A stretch of DNA of 64,000 nucleotides, from assembly GCF_900156165.1 (NCBI RefSeq), contig NZ_FTMY01000016.1, positions 79,063-143,062 on the forward strand, written 5' to 3'. Position numbers and translations under genes: made by a program. Positions 1-8,857 of this stretch are shown piece by piece. A model generated the notes under the pieces. The model made no database searches and was not told the DNA's origin. It worked only from the letters and a program-made list of their open reading frames with translations. This DNA is from Pseudacidovorax sp. RU35E. GTDB taxonomy: Bacteria > Pseudomonadota > Gammaproteobacteria > Burkholderiales > Burkholderiaceae_C. Numbering within the stretch: position 1 is the first letter of the stretch; the number at the start of each line of letters is the position of its first letter.

Positions 1-750
1 AACATCGGCCTGGATGCCGTGGCCAAGGCCCGCAAGGACGGCTACACCTTCGGCGCCGGCCAGACGGCCAACTTGGCCATCAACCCCGCGCTTTACAGCC
101 GCATGCCCTTCGACGCGGCCAAGGACTTCGCGCCGGTGGTGCTGCTGGCGTCGCAGCCGGTGGTGTTGGTCGTGCGGGCCGATTCCGCCATCCACACGCT
201 GGCCGACCTGAAGACCCAGTCCAAGTCCCGCCAGCTGACCATGGCCTCGGCCGGCACCGGCACGGTGGGCCATGTGGCCGGCGAGATGTTCGCGCGTCGC
301 GCAGGCATCCAGGTGATGCATGTGCCCTACAAGGGCGCCGGCCCGGCCATCACCGACATGCTGGGCGGGCAGACCGACATCTACTTCGCCACGCCGCCCA
401 GCGTCATCTCGATGGTCAAGGCCGGCAAGCTGCGCGCCGTGGCCGTCACCTCGGGCAAGCGCATCGAAGTGCTGCCGGACGTGCCGACGGTGGCCGAATC
501 CGGCTACCCCGGCTTCGTCGCCGAGGACTGGAAGGCCCTGGTGGCGCCCGCCGGCACCCCGGCGGAGGCGGTGAACGGGCTCAACGCCGCGGCCAATGCC
601 GCCCTCAAGCGGCCGGATGTGGTGGCCCGCCTGCGCGACGAAGGCAGCGAAGCGCGCGGCGGCACCGCGGCCGAACTGGGCGCGTTCATGAAGAGCGAGC
701 AGGCCCGCTGGGGCACGGCGGTGCGCGAATCCGGCGCGCGGGTGGACTGA
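1..750 (+). CDS. Bug-family tripartite tricarboxylate transporter receptor (TctC-like), 5' end outside window
   Basis: Partial gene: the reading frame is open from base 1, so the signal peptide and N-terminal lobe start lie upstream; 249 codons are visible. It should be a periplasmic substrate-binding protein that captures a carboxylate for a TctAB-type carrier. The visible sequence has the family hallmarks: a DGYTFG turn, an N-P-A-L-Y stretch followed by F-APV near residue 45, GTGTVGH, the MHVPYKGAGPA ligand-loop motif, and a late VPTVAESG-P motif before an E-W-LVAP-GTP segment. The stop is 5 bases before the CoA-transferase gene, so the two are probably co-transcribed and the imported acid is probably activated to a CoA ester. 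The substrate cannot be read from sequence; Bug receptors are numerous in Burkholderiales. Confidence 0.93.
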   Translation, partial: NIGLDAVAKARKDGYTFGAGQTANLAINPALYSRMPFDAAKDFAPVVLLASQPVVLVVRADSAIHTLADLKTQSKSRQLTMASAGTGTVGHVAGEMFARRAGIQVMHVPYKGAGPAITDMLGGQTDIYFATPPSVISMVKAGKLRAVAVTSGKRIEVLPDVPTVAESGYPGFVAEDWKALVAPAGTPAEAVNGLNAAANAALKRPDVVARLRDEGSEARGGTAAELGAFMKSEQARWGTAVRESGARVD

Positions 751-755
751 GCCTC

Positions 756-1955
756 ATGGTCACTTCGCTGCAGGGCATCCGCGTCCTCGATCTCACCAAT
801 GTGCTGGCCGGGCCCTTCGCCTGTCACCAGCTGGCCCACATGGGGGCCGATGTCATCAAGGTGGAAAGCCGCCAGGGCGGCGACCTGGCCCGCCAGCTCG
901 GCGCCGATCCGGAACTGAATCGGCGGCACATGGGCGTGTCCTTCCTGGCGCAGAACCCGGGCAAGCGCTCCATCACCGTCGACCTCAAGAAGCCCGCCGG
1001 CAAGGAGGTGCTGCGCCGCCTGGTGCGCAGCGCCGACGTGCTGGTGGAGAACTTCCGTCCCGGCGTGATGCAGCGCCTGGGCGTGGGCTATGAATCGCTG
1101 CTGGCCGAGAACCCGCGCCTCATCTACTGCGCCATCTCCGGCTTCGGCCAGGACGGCCCGCTGCGCGACCTGCCGGCCTACGACCAGATCATCCAGGGCA
1201 TGTCGGGCACCATGAGCATCACCGGCGCGCCCGACAACGCGCCCTACCGCGTCGGCTACCCCATGGCCGACACCATCGGCGGCATGACGGCCGCCTTCGC
1301 CATCGCGGCAGCCCTGGCCGACCGCCAGCGCACGGGCGGTACCTTCATCGACGTCTCCATGCTCGAGGCGGTGATGGCGACGATGGGCTGGGTGGTGTCC
1401 AACCACCTGATCGCCGGCCAGGCGCCCAAGCCGATGGGCAACGACAACTTCACCGCCAGCCCCTCGGGCACCTTCCGCACGGCCGACGGGCTGCTCAACA
1501 TCGCGGCCAACAAGCAGGAACAGTTCGAGGCCCTGTGCCGCGTGGTGGAGCGGCCCGACCTGCCGCACGACCCGCGCTTCCGTGAGCGCCAGGGCCGCCT
1601 GCAGCACCGCGCCGAACTCAAGGCCGAGCTCGACGCGGCGCTGGTCGCCCGCAGCACCGAGGCCTGGTGGCCGCTGCTCAACCAGGCGGGTGTGCCCTCC
1701 GGTCCGGTCTACACCGTGGGCGAGGTGCTGGCGCATCCGCAGGTGGCCGGCCGCGGCATGATCGGCCAGTTCGACGACGTGCCGGGCGTGGGCCGCGACA
1801 TCCGCGTGGTGCGCACCGGCTTCAAGATCGACGGCCAGGCGCCGCGTGTCGACACGCCGCCGCCCACGCTGGGGCAGCATTCCGGCGAGATCCTGGCCGG
1901 CCTCGGCTACTCGGCCGAGGAGATCGCACAACTGCAACAGGACGAGGCCGTATGA
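756..1955 (+). CDS. CaiB/BaiF family (class III) CoA-transferase
   Basis: 399 residues, the normal length for family III CoA-transferases such as formyl-CoA transferase. It should move CoA from a donor thioester onto a carboxylic acid through an aspartyl mixed anhydride; the conserved Asp lies in the PAYDQ motif (about D143), preceded by YCAISGFG and followed by a Gly-rich loop. The N-terminus has the family's RVLDLTNVLAGP nucleotide-fold start and VIKVE. It sits 5 bp after a Bug receptor and overlaps the next gene by four bases (ATGA), so the three are likely one transcript. A carboxylate-uptake, activation and cleavage pathway is inferred from context; the actual acid is unknown. Confidence 0.93.
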   Translation: MVTSLQGIRVLDLTNVLAGPFACHQLAHMGADVIKVESRQGGDLARQLGADPELNRRHMGVSFLAQNPGKRSITVDLKKPAGKEVLRRLVRSADVLVENFRPGVMQRLGVGYESLLAENPRLIYCAISGFGQDGPLRDLPAYDQIIQGMSGTMSITGAPDNAPYRVGYPMADTIGGMTAAFAIAAALADRQRTGGTFIDVSMLEAVMATMGWVVSNHLIAGQAPKPMGNDNFTASPSGTFRTADGLLNIAANKQEQFEALCRVVERPDLPHDPRFRERQGRLQHRAELKAELDAALVARSTEAWWPLLNQAGVPSGPVYTVGEVLAHPQVAGRGMIGQFDDVPGVGRDIRVVRTGFKIDGQAPRVDTPPPTLGQHSGEILAGLGYSAEEIAQLQQDEAV

Positions 1956-2833
1956 CCGATCCCGCACACCTGCCGGCTGGCGCTTCCGCCCCCGGCGCCA
2001 AGCCCGCCCCCGACGCCCGCCGCACCACCGAGGACTGGTGGCGCACCTCGATCATCGACATGTCGCCCGGTGTGATCCGCTACCGCGGCTACCCCATCCA
2101 GGACCTGATCCGCGAGCGCGTGAGCCTGGCCCAGATGATCTGGCTGATGACCCGCGGCGACCTGCCCACGCCCGGCCAGGCCGCGCTGCTGGAGGCCGCG
2201 CTGATGGCTGCCGTGGACCACGGCCCGCAGGCGCCCAGCATCGCCATTGCGCGCATGGCCGCCACCTGCGGCGTGGGCCTGAACAGCGCCATGGCCTCGG
2301 CCGTGAACGTGCTGGGCGACGTGCACGGCGGCGCGGGCGAGCAGGCGGTGGAGCTGTACGAGGACATCGCCGCCCGCATGGACGCCGGTGCCGACGAGGA
2401 CCGCGCCGTGCAGGAGGGCCTGGACGCCTTCATCGCCGCGCGGGGCAAGGTGGTGGCGGGCTTCGGCCACCGCTTCCATCCGGTGGACCCGCGCTCGGCG
2501 CCCCTGCTGGCGCTGGTGGACGAGGCCGCGGCGGCCGGCGAGGTGAACGGGCGCTTCGCCCGCATCGGCCGCGCGGTGGAGGCGCGCCTGACGGCGGCCA
2601 AGGGCAAGCCCATCCCGATGAACATCGACGGTGCCACCGCCGTCATCTATGCGGAGCTGGGCTTTCCGGCGCCGCTCGCGCGCGGGCTGTTCTGCCTGTC
2701 GCGCTCGGTGGGCGTGCTGGCGCATGCGTGGGAGCAGACCTCGCAGGACGTGCGCATCAAGGGGCCGATCCCGCGGCAGTACCAGCCCACCTACGACGGG
2801 CCGCCGCAGCGCGAGGTGCCCAGGCAGGCCTGA
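1952..2833 (+). CDS. citryl-CoA lyase / citrate synthase-family protein
   Basis: 293 residues with start ATG overlapping the previous stop (ATGA), much shorter than true citrate synthase (about 430) and matching the citryl-CoA lyase-like branch. The large-domain catalytic features are present: GFGHRFHPVDPRS (the His loop equivalent to GHAVLR-type motifs) and a MNIDGATA segment carrying the conserved Asp, followed by GFP-PLARGLF and a late H-WEQ. The first about 35 residues are Ala/Pro-rich linker-like. Paired with a CoA-transferase, the simplest reading is cleavage of citryl-CoA or a citramalyl-CoA-like ester to acetyl-CoA plus an oxoacid. The exact substrate is inferred, and a condensing role cannot be excluded. 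Confidence 0.85.
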   Translation: MTDPAHLPAGASAPGAKPAPDARRTTEDWWRTSIIDMSPGVIRYRGYPIQDLIRERVSLAQMIWLMTRGDLPTPGQAALLEAALMAAVDHGPQAPSIAIARMAATCGVGLNSAMASAVNVLGDVHGGAGEQAVELYEDIAARMDAGADEDRAVQEGLDAFIAARGKVVAGFGHRFHPVDPRSAPLLALVDEAAAAGEVNGRFARIGRAVEARLTAAKGKPIPMNIDGATAVIYAELGFPAPLARGLFCLSRSVGVLAHAWEQTSQDVRIKGPIPRQYQPTYDGPPQREVPRQA

Positions 2834-2930
2834 GCGGGCATCAGGGGCGCTGCGCCCCGGAAGGGCGACGACACAGGGCGCCGGCTATGCTCGCCGGCTG
2901 TCCCTCGTCCTCATTCCCGTCCGCGCCCGC

Positions 2931-3629
2931 ATGTCCTCTGCCGCCTCCGCCTTCCCCTTCGACGCCGTCCTCTTCGATTGCGACGGCGTCCTGGTCGACT
3001 CCGAGCCGATCACGCACCGCGTGCTGGTGGCCATGCTCCATGAACTGGGCTGGGCCATCACCGAGGAAGAGGCGATGCAGGTCTTCATCGGCAAGGCGGT
3101 CAAGGACGAGGCCGAGCGCATCTTCCAGGAGACCGGCGTGCGCATCGACCGCGCCTGGCTCGACCGCTTCTGGGCGCGCCGCAACGAGGCGCTGGAGCGC
3201 GAGCTTGTCGCCATTGCCGGCGCCGTCGAGGCCGTTCGCGAACTGCACCGGCGGCTCGACGGCCGCATCGCCTGCGCCTCGGGCGCCGACCGGCGCAAGG
3301 TCGAACTGCAACTGGCCAAGGTGGGCCTGCTGGAGTTGTTCGAGGGCCGCATCTTCAGCGGCCACGAGACGCCGCGCAGCAAGCCGCATCCCGATGTCTA
3401 CCTGGCCGCGGCCGAGGCGCTGGGCGTGCCGGCCAGCCGCTGCGCCGTGGTCGAAGACACCGTGACCGGCGCCACCGCCGGCGTGGCCGCGGGCGCGACC
3501 GTCTTCGGCTACAGCCCGGGCGGCCCGGGCCACAGCGGCAGCCAGGCCCTGCTGTCGGTGGGCGCCGCGACGACCTTCGAGGACATGGCCCGTCTGCCGG
3601 CGCTGCTGGCCGGCTGGTCCGGCCGCTGA
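2931..3629 (+). CDS. HAD-superfamily phosphatase (phosphoglycolate phosphatase / beta-phosphoglucomutase type)
   Basis: 232 residues. Motif I is FDCDGVLVDSE with nucleophile D16 and acid/base D18, motif II is the Ser of IACASGAD, motif III the Lys of SKPHPD and motif IV VEDTVTG, in the right order for a subfamily IA HAD hydrolase with a helical cap. The start was chosen at the ATG six residues before the conserved FDAV strand; a much longer upstream open frame overlaps the citryl-CoA lyase gene and has no homology-like features. Likely a cytosolic phosphatase for a small sugar or glycolate phosphate. Substrate is not predictable from these motifs alone. It stands about 100 bp behind the preceding operon. 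Confidence 0.9.
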   Translation: MSSAASAFPFDAVLFDCDGVLVDSEPITHRVLVAMLHELGWAITEEEAMQVFIGKAVKDEAERIFQETGVRIDRAWLDRFWARRNEALERELVAIAGAVEAVRELHRRLDGRIACASGADRRKVELQLAKVGLLELFEGRIFSGHETPRSKPHPDVYLAAAEALGVPASRCAVVEDTVTGATAGVAAGATVFGYSPGGPGHSGSQALLSVGAATTFEDMARLPALLAGWSGR

Positions 3630-3692
3630 GCGACCGGCGCCTGTCCGCTGCCGTCCGTCCCGCCATTGCGCGCGCCCTGATCCCTGGCCACC

Positions 3693-4025
3693 ATGGGCGA
3701 TTCCCGACCGCACCGCGTCATCCACCTGCAGCCCGAGGCTCCGGACAAGCCGGCCCATGGCGCGCCGTGCAACGGCTGCGGCGTGTGCTGTGCGCATGCG
3801 CCCTGTCCGCTCGGCATCGTGGCGAGCCGTCGCACGCAGGGCGCCTGCGCGGCGCTGGTGTGGGAGGCGGATGCGCAGGTGTACCGCTGCGGCCTGATCG
3901 TGCAGCCCGATCGCTGGCTGCCCGGCCCGCTGCGCCGTGCCGCGCCGCTGCTCGCGCGGCTGGCCCGTCGCTACATCGCCGCGGGCAAGGGCTGCGACGC
4001 GCACCTGGAGACGGAGAAGCAATGA
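3693..4025 (+). CDS. small YkgJ-like cysteine-cluster protein
   Basis: 110 residues with a cluster of cysteines near residue 27 (CNGCGVCC, then CPLG) and further Cys residues around 50, 65 and 98. This pattern resembles the YkgJ family, thought to bind zinc or an iron-sulfur cluster. No signal peptide or membrane segment. Function is unknown. Its stop codon lies just before a 60-bp tandem repeat that separates it from the following membrane protein gene. Confidence 0.75.
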   Translation: MGDSRPHRVIHLQPEAPDKPAHGAPCNGCGVCCAHAPCPLGIVASRRTQGACAALVWEADAQVYRCGLIVQPDRWLPGPLRRAAPLLARLARRYIAAGKGCDAHLETEKQ

Positions 4026-4026
4026 G

Positions 4027-4124
4027 CGCCCGCCCGGCCGCTCCGAAGGGCGCTCGCACCGCAGGCGAAGCCGGAGGCTCAATCAACGCCCGCCCGGCCG
4101 CTCCGAATGGCCCTCGCACCGCAT
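4027..4124. repeat. 60-bp tandem direct repeat
   Basis: The stretch at 4027-4064 recurs at 4087-4124, exactly 60 bases later; the first 21 bases are identical and the rest nearly so. A third partial match (gccccgcccggccgctgg) begins near 4125. It straddles the stop codon of the Cys-cluster gene and runs into the 5' flank of the next gene. Confidence 0.7.
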
Positions 4125-4167
4125 GGCCCCGCCCGGCCGCTGGCATGCGCGTTGCTCGCCCGCCGAC

Positions 4168-4788
4168 ATGACATCGCCGCCCACGGTCAGCGCCGCGACA
4201 ACGGACCATGGCAGCATCGCCGGCATGCCTGCCGCTGCCCGTCCCCGCCAGCCGACCTGGCCCGCCACCCTGGCCCTGGCGGGCGCCATCGTGCTGTACG
4301 TGGGCGGGCTGCAGCTGTGGGACCGGCTCACGCCCGGCGCGCGGGCCGTGGCCCAGGGTCAGCCGCTGACCCTTGGCCCCGCCCGCTTCGTGCCCGCCCC
4401 CGGCTGGCAGATGGACGTGGCCCGCTCGCGCCCCGGCCAGTCGCTGGTGCTGGTCAAGAGCGGCCACAGCTTCTCGGTGCAGACGGCCACCTGGCACGGC
4501 GATGCCGACGGCCTGCTGCGGCGCGAACAGCGGCTGCTGGAGCGGGGCTACCGCCTGCGTGTCGAAGGCGAGCCGTCGGGCTTCTTCACCGACTGGGGCC
4601 TGCAGGGCACCACCTTCGCCTACTACGGCGCGCGCACCAGCGGCCGGCTCTGGCTGGTGATCGACGGCACCCGCTCGACGGTCGTCACGGTCGACTTCTA
4701 CGGCCCCAACCAGGACCCCGACGCCGCCGCGCAGGCCCTGACCGAGGCGCAGGACATGCTGGCCTCGATGGACCTGGGGGCGGCATGA
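4168..4788 (+). CDS. single-pass membrane-anchored protein of unknown function
   Basis: 206 residues from the ATG at 4168 (an alternative in-frame ATG is at 4225). Residues about 30-47 form one hydrophobic helix (LALAGAIVLYVGGL), followed by an about 150-residue soluble domain with alternating aromatic and charged residues, probably extracytoplasmic. No family recognised. It overlaps the PrsW-type protease gene by four bases (ATGA), which suggests coupled translation and a possible partnership with that membrane protease, but nothing in the sequence proves it is a substrate or regulator. Confidence 0.75.
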   Translation: MTSPPTVSAATTDHGSIAGMPAAARPRQPTWPATLALAGAIVLYVGGLQLWDRLTPGARAVAQGQPLTLGPARFVPAPGWQMDVARSRPGQSLVLVKSGHSFSVQTATWHGDADGLLRREQRLLERGYRLRVEGEPSGFFTDWGLQGTTFAYYGARTSGRLWLVIDGTRSTVVTVDFYGPNQDPDAAAQALTEAQDMLASMDLGAA

Positions 4789-6026
4789 ACCCCGTGGTCG
4801 TGCCCGCGTCGCCTGTGCCCGCAACGCCTGCCGAGCCGTCGGCCCTGGCGCGCCTGAGCGCCTTCGAGGCCGAGGAGCCCTTCTTCCAGCCGCGGCGGGC
4901 CGCCTTCTGGCTGATGGTCGCGCTGCTGCTGCTGGGGCTGTGGTCCATGGGCCAGCTCTACCTGGCCGGCCTGCGGGTGGTGCCCATCGCGGCGGTCCTG
5001 GCCCTGTTCGCGTGGGCGCTGTATGCGCGGCTCTTCATGGCGGTCTTCGGCGCCATGGACCTGCTGGCGCAGCACCGGCCCGCGGCCTACGGCCTGGCCT
5101 TTGCCTGGGGCGGGCTGGCCGCACCCACGCTCGCGGCGCCGGCCAATCGCGCCATCCAGAGCATTGCGGCCAAGCAGGTCTCGCCCGAGTTCGCAGCCAC
5201 CTGGGGTCCGGCCCTGGCGGGGCCCATCACCGAGGAATTCCTCAAGCTGGCCGGCGTGCTGCTGCTGGTGCAGATGGCGCGCCGGCAGTTCCGTACCGAA
5301 CTGTCGGTGCTCATCGTCGGCGCCATGGCGGGGCTCGGCTTCCAGGTGATGGAGAACCTGGCGTACACCGTGCGCGCGGCCATCAATTTCCCGCAGGAAA
5401 ACCAGGTCTACCCGGTGCTGTGGAACCTGCTCAGCCGCGGCGTGCTGTCGGGCCTGTGGACGCATGCCGCCTTCAGTGCCGTGGCCGCCTACGGCGTGGC
5501 CTGGTACATGCGCCACAAGGAGCGCAGCCGGCCGGTGCGCATCGGCGTGGCCCTGGCCTGCTTCGGCTTGGCGTGGGGCATGCACTTCGTCTGGAACTCG
5601 CCCTGGCTCGAACGCTGGTTCCCCAACAACGACCTGGGCGTGAGCCTGTTGATGGTGACCAAGGGCCTGCCGCTGCTGCTGGCCGCCGCGCTGATCTGGC
5701 GCGCCGCCACGCGCGAGACGGGGGCCTACCTGCATGCCCAGGCCGAGGCGCTGGTGCCCGAACGCGACCTGCTGGCCGACGACGAGCGCGAGCGCCTGGG
5801 CGATCCGCTGGAGCGCCTGCGCGCGCGCCGTGCCGTCGGCCGCGAACACGGCCGCCGCGCGATGCGACTCAAGCGCCGGCTGCAGCGCGAGCAGCTGCGG
5901 CTGGTGCTCAAGGCGTCGATCTATGGGCGGGGACGCCGCACATTGAAGAACGAGCGCCGCATCCGCCGCCTGCGCGAGACGCTGGGCGTGGTGATGGAGC
6001 CGCGCGCAGGGCGCTTGCCGGGATGA
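4785..6026 (+). CDS. PrsW-family intramembrane metalloprotease
   Basis: 413 residues with about eight hydrophobic segments. PrsW motifs are in order: GPITEEFLK (E150-E151, K154), GFQVMEN (E190-N191) and an H227 in WTHAAFS, the likely metal ligands. PrsW proteases perform site-1 cleavage of anti-sigma factors in Bacillus; the substrate here is unknown. The last about 80 residues (RERLGDPLERLRARR...) are highly basic and cytosolic-looking, an extension beyond the catalytic membrane domain. Start overlaps the upstream stop. No anti-sigma or sigma gene is adjacent, so its signal pathway cannot be inferred. Confidence 0.88.
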   Translation: MNPVVVPASPVPATPAEPSALARLSAFEAEEPFFQPRRAAFWLMVALLLLGLWSMGQLYLAGLRVVPIAAVLALFAWALYARLFMAVFGAMDLLAQHRPAAYGLAFAWGGLAAPTLAAPANRAIQSIAAKQVSPEFAATWGPALAGPITEEFLKLAGVLLLVQMARRQFRTELSVLIVGAMAGLGFQVMENLAYTVRAAINFPQENQVYPVLWNLLSRGVLSGLWTHAAFSAVAAYGVAWYMRHKERSRPVRIGVALACFGLAWGMHFVWNSPWLERWFPNNDLGVSLLMVTKGLPLLLAAALIWRAATRETGAYLHAQAEALVPERDLLADDERERLGDPLERLRARRAVGREHGRRAMRLKRRLQREQLRLVLKASIYGRGRRTLKNERRIRRLRETLGVVMEPRAGRLPG

Positions 6027-6212
6027 TGCGGCGCCCGGGCCGGGCCTGAACGAGCACCCCGCCTGAAGCCTCTGACCCGGCCTGCCAAAGCTTGCCGAAC
6101 GGCAATGTGACGTTCACGTACGGCGCGAAAGCTGCGCCCTACCATCCTTCGACACACCCCATGGTGGCGGCACTGCGTGGTTTTTTGCGGTGCCGAAGCA
6201 ACGAAGGAATCC

Positions 6213-6650
6213 ATGAAACACAGAGACACGCACGACCTGGTCGGCGGCATCGCGCTGGTCGTCATCGGCGTATTTTTCGGCCTGTATGCCAGCCGCTACA
6301 CCATGGGCACCGCCGGCCGCATGGGCCCTGGCTACTTCCCCATCGTCCTGGGCTGGCTGCTCGCCCTGCTGGGCCTGCTGGTGGCGTTGCCGGCGTGGTG
6401 GCGGCAGGGCGCGCCTATCAAGGTGCAGTGGCGCAACCTGGCCACCGCCACGGCCAGCATCGTGCTGTTCGCGGCGCTGCTGCGGCCCGCGGGCGTGGTG
6501 GTGGCCTCGGTGGCCACGTCGATGGTGGCGCTGATCCCGGCGCGCATCCCGATGCGGCAGAAGTTGCTGGTCTCCGTGGCCGTGGCGGTTCTGACCGTGC
6601 TCATCTTCGTGGTCGGCCTGCAGATGACCGTCCCCACCTGGCCCTGGTAG
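6213..6650 (+). CDS. tctB: TctB-family small membrane subunit of tripartite tricarboxylate transporter
   Basis: 145 residues with four hydrophobic segments, the usual size of TctB. N-terminal DLVGGIALVVIGVFF and the RMGPGYFP loop are typical of the family. A GAAGGAA-like ribosome site sits just upstream of the ATG. The stop is 8 bp before tctA, so they are co-transcribed. No receptor is directly beside it on this strand; the minus-strand Bug protein at 10617-11591 or another Bug protein may supply substrate. Confidence 0.92.
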   Translation: MKHRDTHDLVGGIALVVIGVFFGLYASRYTMGTAGRMGPGYFPIVLGWLLALLGLLVALPAWWRQGAPIKVQWRNLATATASIVLFAALLRPAGVVVASVATSMVALIPARIPMRQKLLVSVAVAVLTVLIFVVGLQMTVPTWPW

Positions 6651-6658
6651 GCAAGACC

Positions 6659-8182
6659 ATGGATCTGGCGAACAACCTTCTTCTCGGGCTCCAGGTGGCG
6701 ATGGAGCCGATGACCCTGGCCTATTGCTTCTTCGGCGTCCTGCTGGGCACCGTCGTCGGCGTGCTGCCGGGCATCGGTGCCCTGGCGGCCATCTCGCTGC
6801 TGCTGCCCATCACGTACCACATCCAGCCGACCGCGGCGATCATCATGCTGGCGGGCGTGTACTACGGCGCGCAGTACGGCGGCTCCACGGCCGCCATCCT
6901 GCTGAACCTGCCGGGCACGCCGTCGTCGGCCGTGACGTGCCTCGATGGCTACCCCATGGCGCAGAAGGGGCGGGCGGGCCTGGCCTTGTTCATCACCACC
7001 ATCGCCTCGCTCGTCGGCGCGATGACGGGCCTGGTGCTGCTGGTGCTCTTTTCTCCGGCCATTGCCGAGATCGGGCTGAAGTTCGGCCCGGCCGAGTTCT
7101 TCTCGATGATGGTGCTCGGCCTGGTCGCCGCCTCGTCCATGAGCATCGGCTCTGCGGCCAAGGGCCTGGCCATGGTGGTGCTGGGGCTGCTGCTTGGCAT
7201 GATCGGCACCGACGTCAACTCAGGCGTCGCGCGCTTCGACTTCGGCATCATCGAACTGACCGACGGCATCAACCTCGTCGCGCTGGCCATGGGCCTGTTC
7301 GGGGTGGCCGAGGTGGTGCGCTGCATCAACTCGCCGGACATGGAACGCAAGCCCGAACCGGTGTCGATGCGGTCCATGATGCCGTCCCGCGCAGAGTTCC
7401 GCGAGAGCGTCGCGCCCATGCTGCGGGGCTCCGCCCTTGGCGGTGCGCTGGGCGCCCTGCCGGGCGTGGGCCCGTCGATCGCAGCCTTCATGTCCTATGC
7501 GATCGAGAAGCGCGTCGGCCGCGACCCCAAGGCCTTCGGCAAGGGGGCCATCGCCGGCATCAGCGCGCCGGAGTCGGCCAACAACGCCGCCGCGCAGACC
7601 GCCTTCGTGCCCTCGCTGTCACTGGGCATTCCTGGCGATGCGGTCATGGCGGTGATGCTGGGAGCGCTCATCATCCACGGCATCCAGCCCGGACCGATGC
7701 TGATCAGCGAACAGCCGGCGCTGTTCTGGGGCCTGGTCGTGAGCTTCGCCCTGGGCAACATCATGCTGGTGATCCTGAACCTGCCCACCATCGGCATCTG
7801 GGTCGCACTGCTGCGCATTCCCTTTGCCTGGATGTACCCGGCCATCCTCGTCTTCGTGGCGCTGGGGGTCTACAGCGTCAACAACAACGAGTTCGACATC
7901 TACATGGTGGCCGTGCTGGGCGTGGTGGGCTATGCCCTCATGGTGCTGAAGTTCGAGCCGGCGCCTCTGCTGCTGGGCTACATCCTCGGCCCCATGCTCG
8001 AAGAGAACCTGCGGCGCACGCTGCTGATCTCGCGCGGCGACCCGATGGTCTTCATCGAGCGGCCCATCAGCGGCGGGCTGCTGGCCGCGACGGCGGTGAT
8101 GCTGGCGTGGACCATCTGGAGCACGGTGCGCAAGTCCATCGCGGCGAAGCGGCAGTTGGACCTGGCGGAAGCCGCGGCCTGA
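6659..8182 (+). CDS. tctA: TctA-family large permease subunit of tripartite tricarboxylate transporter
   Basis: 507 residues, normal for TctA, with about 11-12 membrane segments. The two conserved glycine motifs are visible: GVLPGIGALAAISLLLP near residue 35 and GALPGVGPSIAAF near residue 260, plus YYGAQYGGSTAAILLNLPGTPSS with its conserved NLPG loop. It is the sodium- or proton-coupled carboxylate carrier working with TctB and a periplasmic Bug receptor. Start is the ATG 8 bp after tctB. The gene ends before a GC-rich inverted repeat and a convergent MarR gene. Confidence 0.95.
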   Translation: MDLANNLLLGLQVAMEPMTLAYCFFGVLLGTVVGVLPGIGALAAISLLLPITYHIQPTAAIIMLAGVYYGAQYGGSTAAILLNLPGTPSSAVTCLDGYPMAQKGRAGLALFITTIASLVGAMTGLVLLVLFSPAIAEIGLKFGPAEFFSMMVLGLVAASSMSIGSAAKGLAMVVLGLLLGMIGTDVNSGVARFDFGIIELTDGINLVALAMGLFGVAEVVRCINSPDMERKPEPVSMRSMMPSRAEFRESVAPMLRGSALGGALGALPGVGPSIAAFMSYAIEKRVGRDPKAFGKGAIAGISAPESANNAAAQTAFVPSLSLGIPGDAVMAVMLGALIIHGIQPGPMLISEQPALFWGLVVSFALGNIMLVILNLPTIGIWVALLRIPFAWMYPAILVFVALGVYSVNNNEFDIYMVAVLGVVGYALMVLKFEPAPLLLGYILGPMLEENLRRTLLISRGDPMVFIERPISGGLLAATAVMLAWTIWSTVRKSIAAKRQLDLAEAAA

Positions 8183-8183
8183 C

Positions 8184-8244
8184 GCCGGCCTGCGCGCGGC
8201 AGCCCCGGCGGGCCGCGTGCCGAGGCTGGCGCGCGCAGGCCGGC
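8184..8244. terminator. GC-rich inverted repeat between convergent genes
   Basis: A perfect 14-base inverted repeat (8184-8197 with 8231-8244) lies between the ends of tctA and the marR-like gene, with a 33-base interior. There is no T-tract on either side, so it may be a bidirectional transcript-end hairpin or a REP-like element rather than a classic intrinsic terminator. Confidence 0.4.
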
Positions 8245-8251
8245 ACCGTGT

Positions 8252-8773
8252 TCAGAGGCCGTCGTCCTCGACGGGGGTCTGCTCTCCGGACGGGTTGAGC
8301 ACCTCGAGCACCGTGTCGCACATGGCGTACATCTGGTCCACGAAGGCCGGGCCCAGAACCGCTTCGAGTTCCTGGTAGACGGCCTCCATGTCCTCGCTCA
8401 CGTCCGCGAACATCTGGTTGGCGCGGGGCGAGAGCGACACATGCTGCCGGCGCTGGTCGTCCGGGTGCCGCTCGCGCTGCACCAGTCCCATGGTGTCCAT
8501 CCGTGCGAGCACGCCGCTCAGGCTGGGGCTGGAGATGTGGCAGATGGCACAGAGCTCCCGCGGCTCCAGCGTGCCCCGCACATGGAGCGCGCGAAGGATG
8601 CGGAACTGCTGCTCCGTCAGCCCCGTCTTCTTGAGCACGTGGCGGAAGCGGCCAATGATGGCGGCGCGCACCTGCAGCAGCAGCAAGGGAAGGTTCCGCC
8701 GGGGCTGCGCGGGGCTTGTGCGGGGGGCGGGAGATCGACGCGGGTTGCTGCGCGCGGCGGGCTTGTTCGTCAA
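8252..8773 (-). CDS. MarR-family regulator, HpaR-like
   Basis: 173 residues. After an about 25-residue Pro/Arg-rich start, the core resembles HpaR-type MarR regulators (NLPLLLLQVRAAI-GRFRHVLKKTGLTEQQFRILRAL), with a winged helix-turn-helix through SSPSLSGVLARMDTMGLV and a wing at ERHPDDQRR. MarR proteins are usually repressors released by aromatic or carboxylic ligands. It lies between tctBA and the ThDP-enzyme/Bug pair and could control either. The start may be internal, since the basic leader is long for the family. Confidence 0.88.
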   Translation of the reverse strand: MTNKPAARSNPRRSPAPRTSPAQPRRNLPLLLLQVRAAIIGRFRHVLKKTGLTEQQFRILRALHVRGTLEPRELCAICHISSPSLSGVLARMDTMGLVQRERHPDDQRRQHVSLSPRANQMFADVSEDMEAVYQELEAVLGPAFVDQMYAMCDTVLEVLNPSGEQTPVEDDGL

Positions 8774-8857
8774 GATGCGGCTTCGGTCGGACGGCCGCCC
8801 GATGGGGCGGTCTGCGAGTCGCCCGGATGGTAATGGAGCCCCCTTGTCCAGCGCCCC

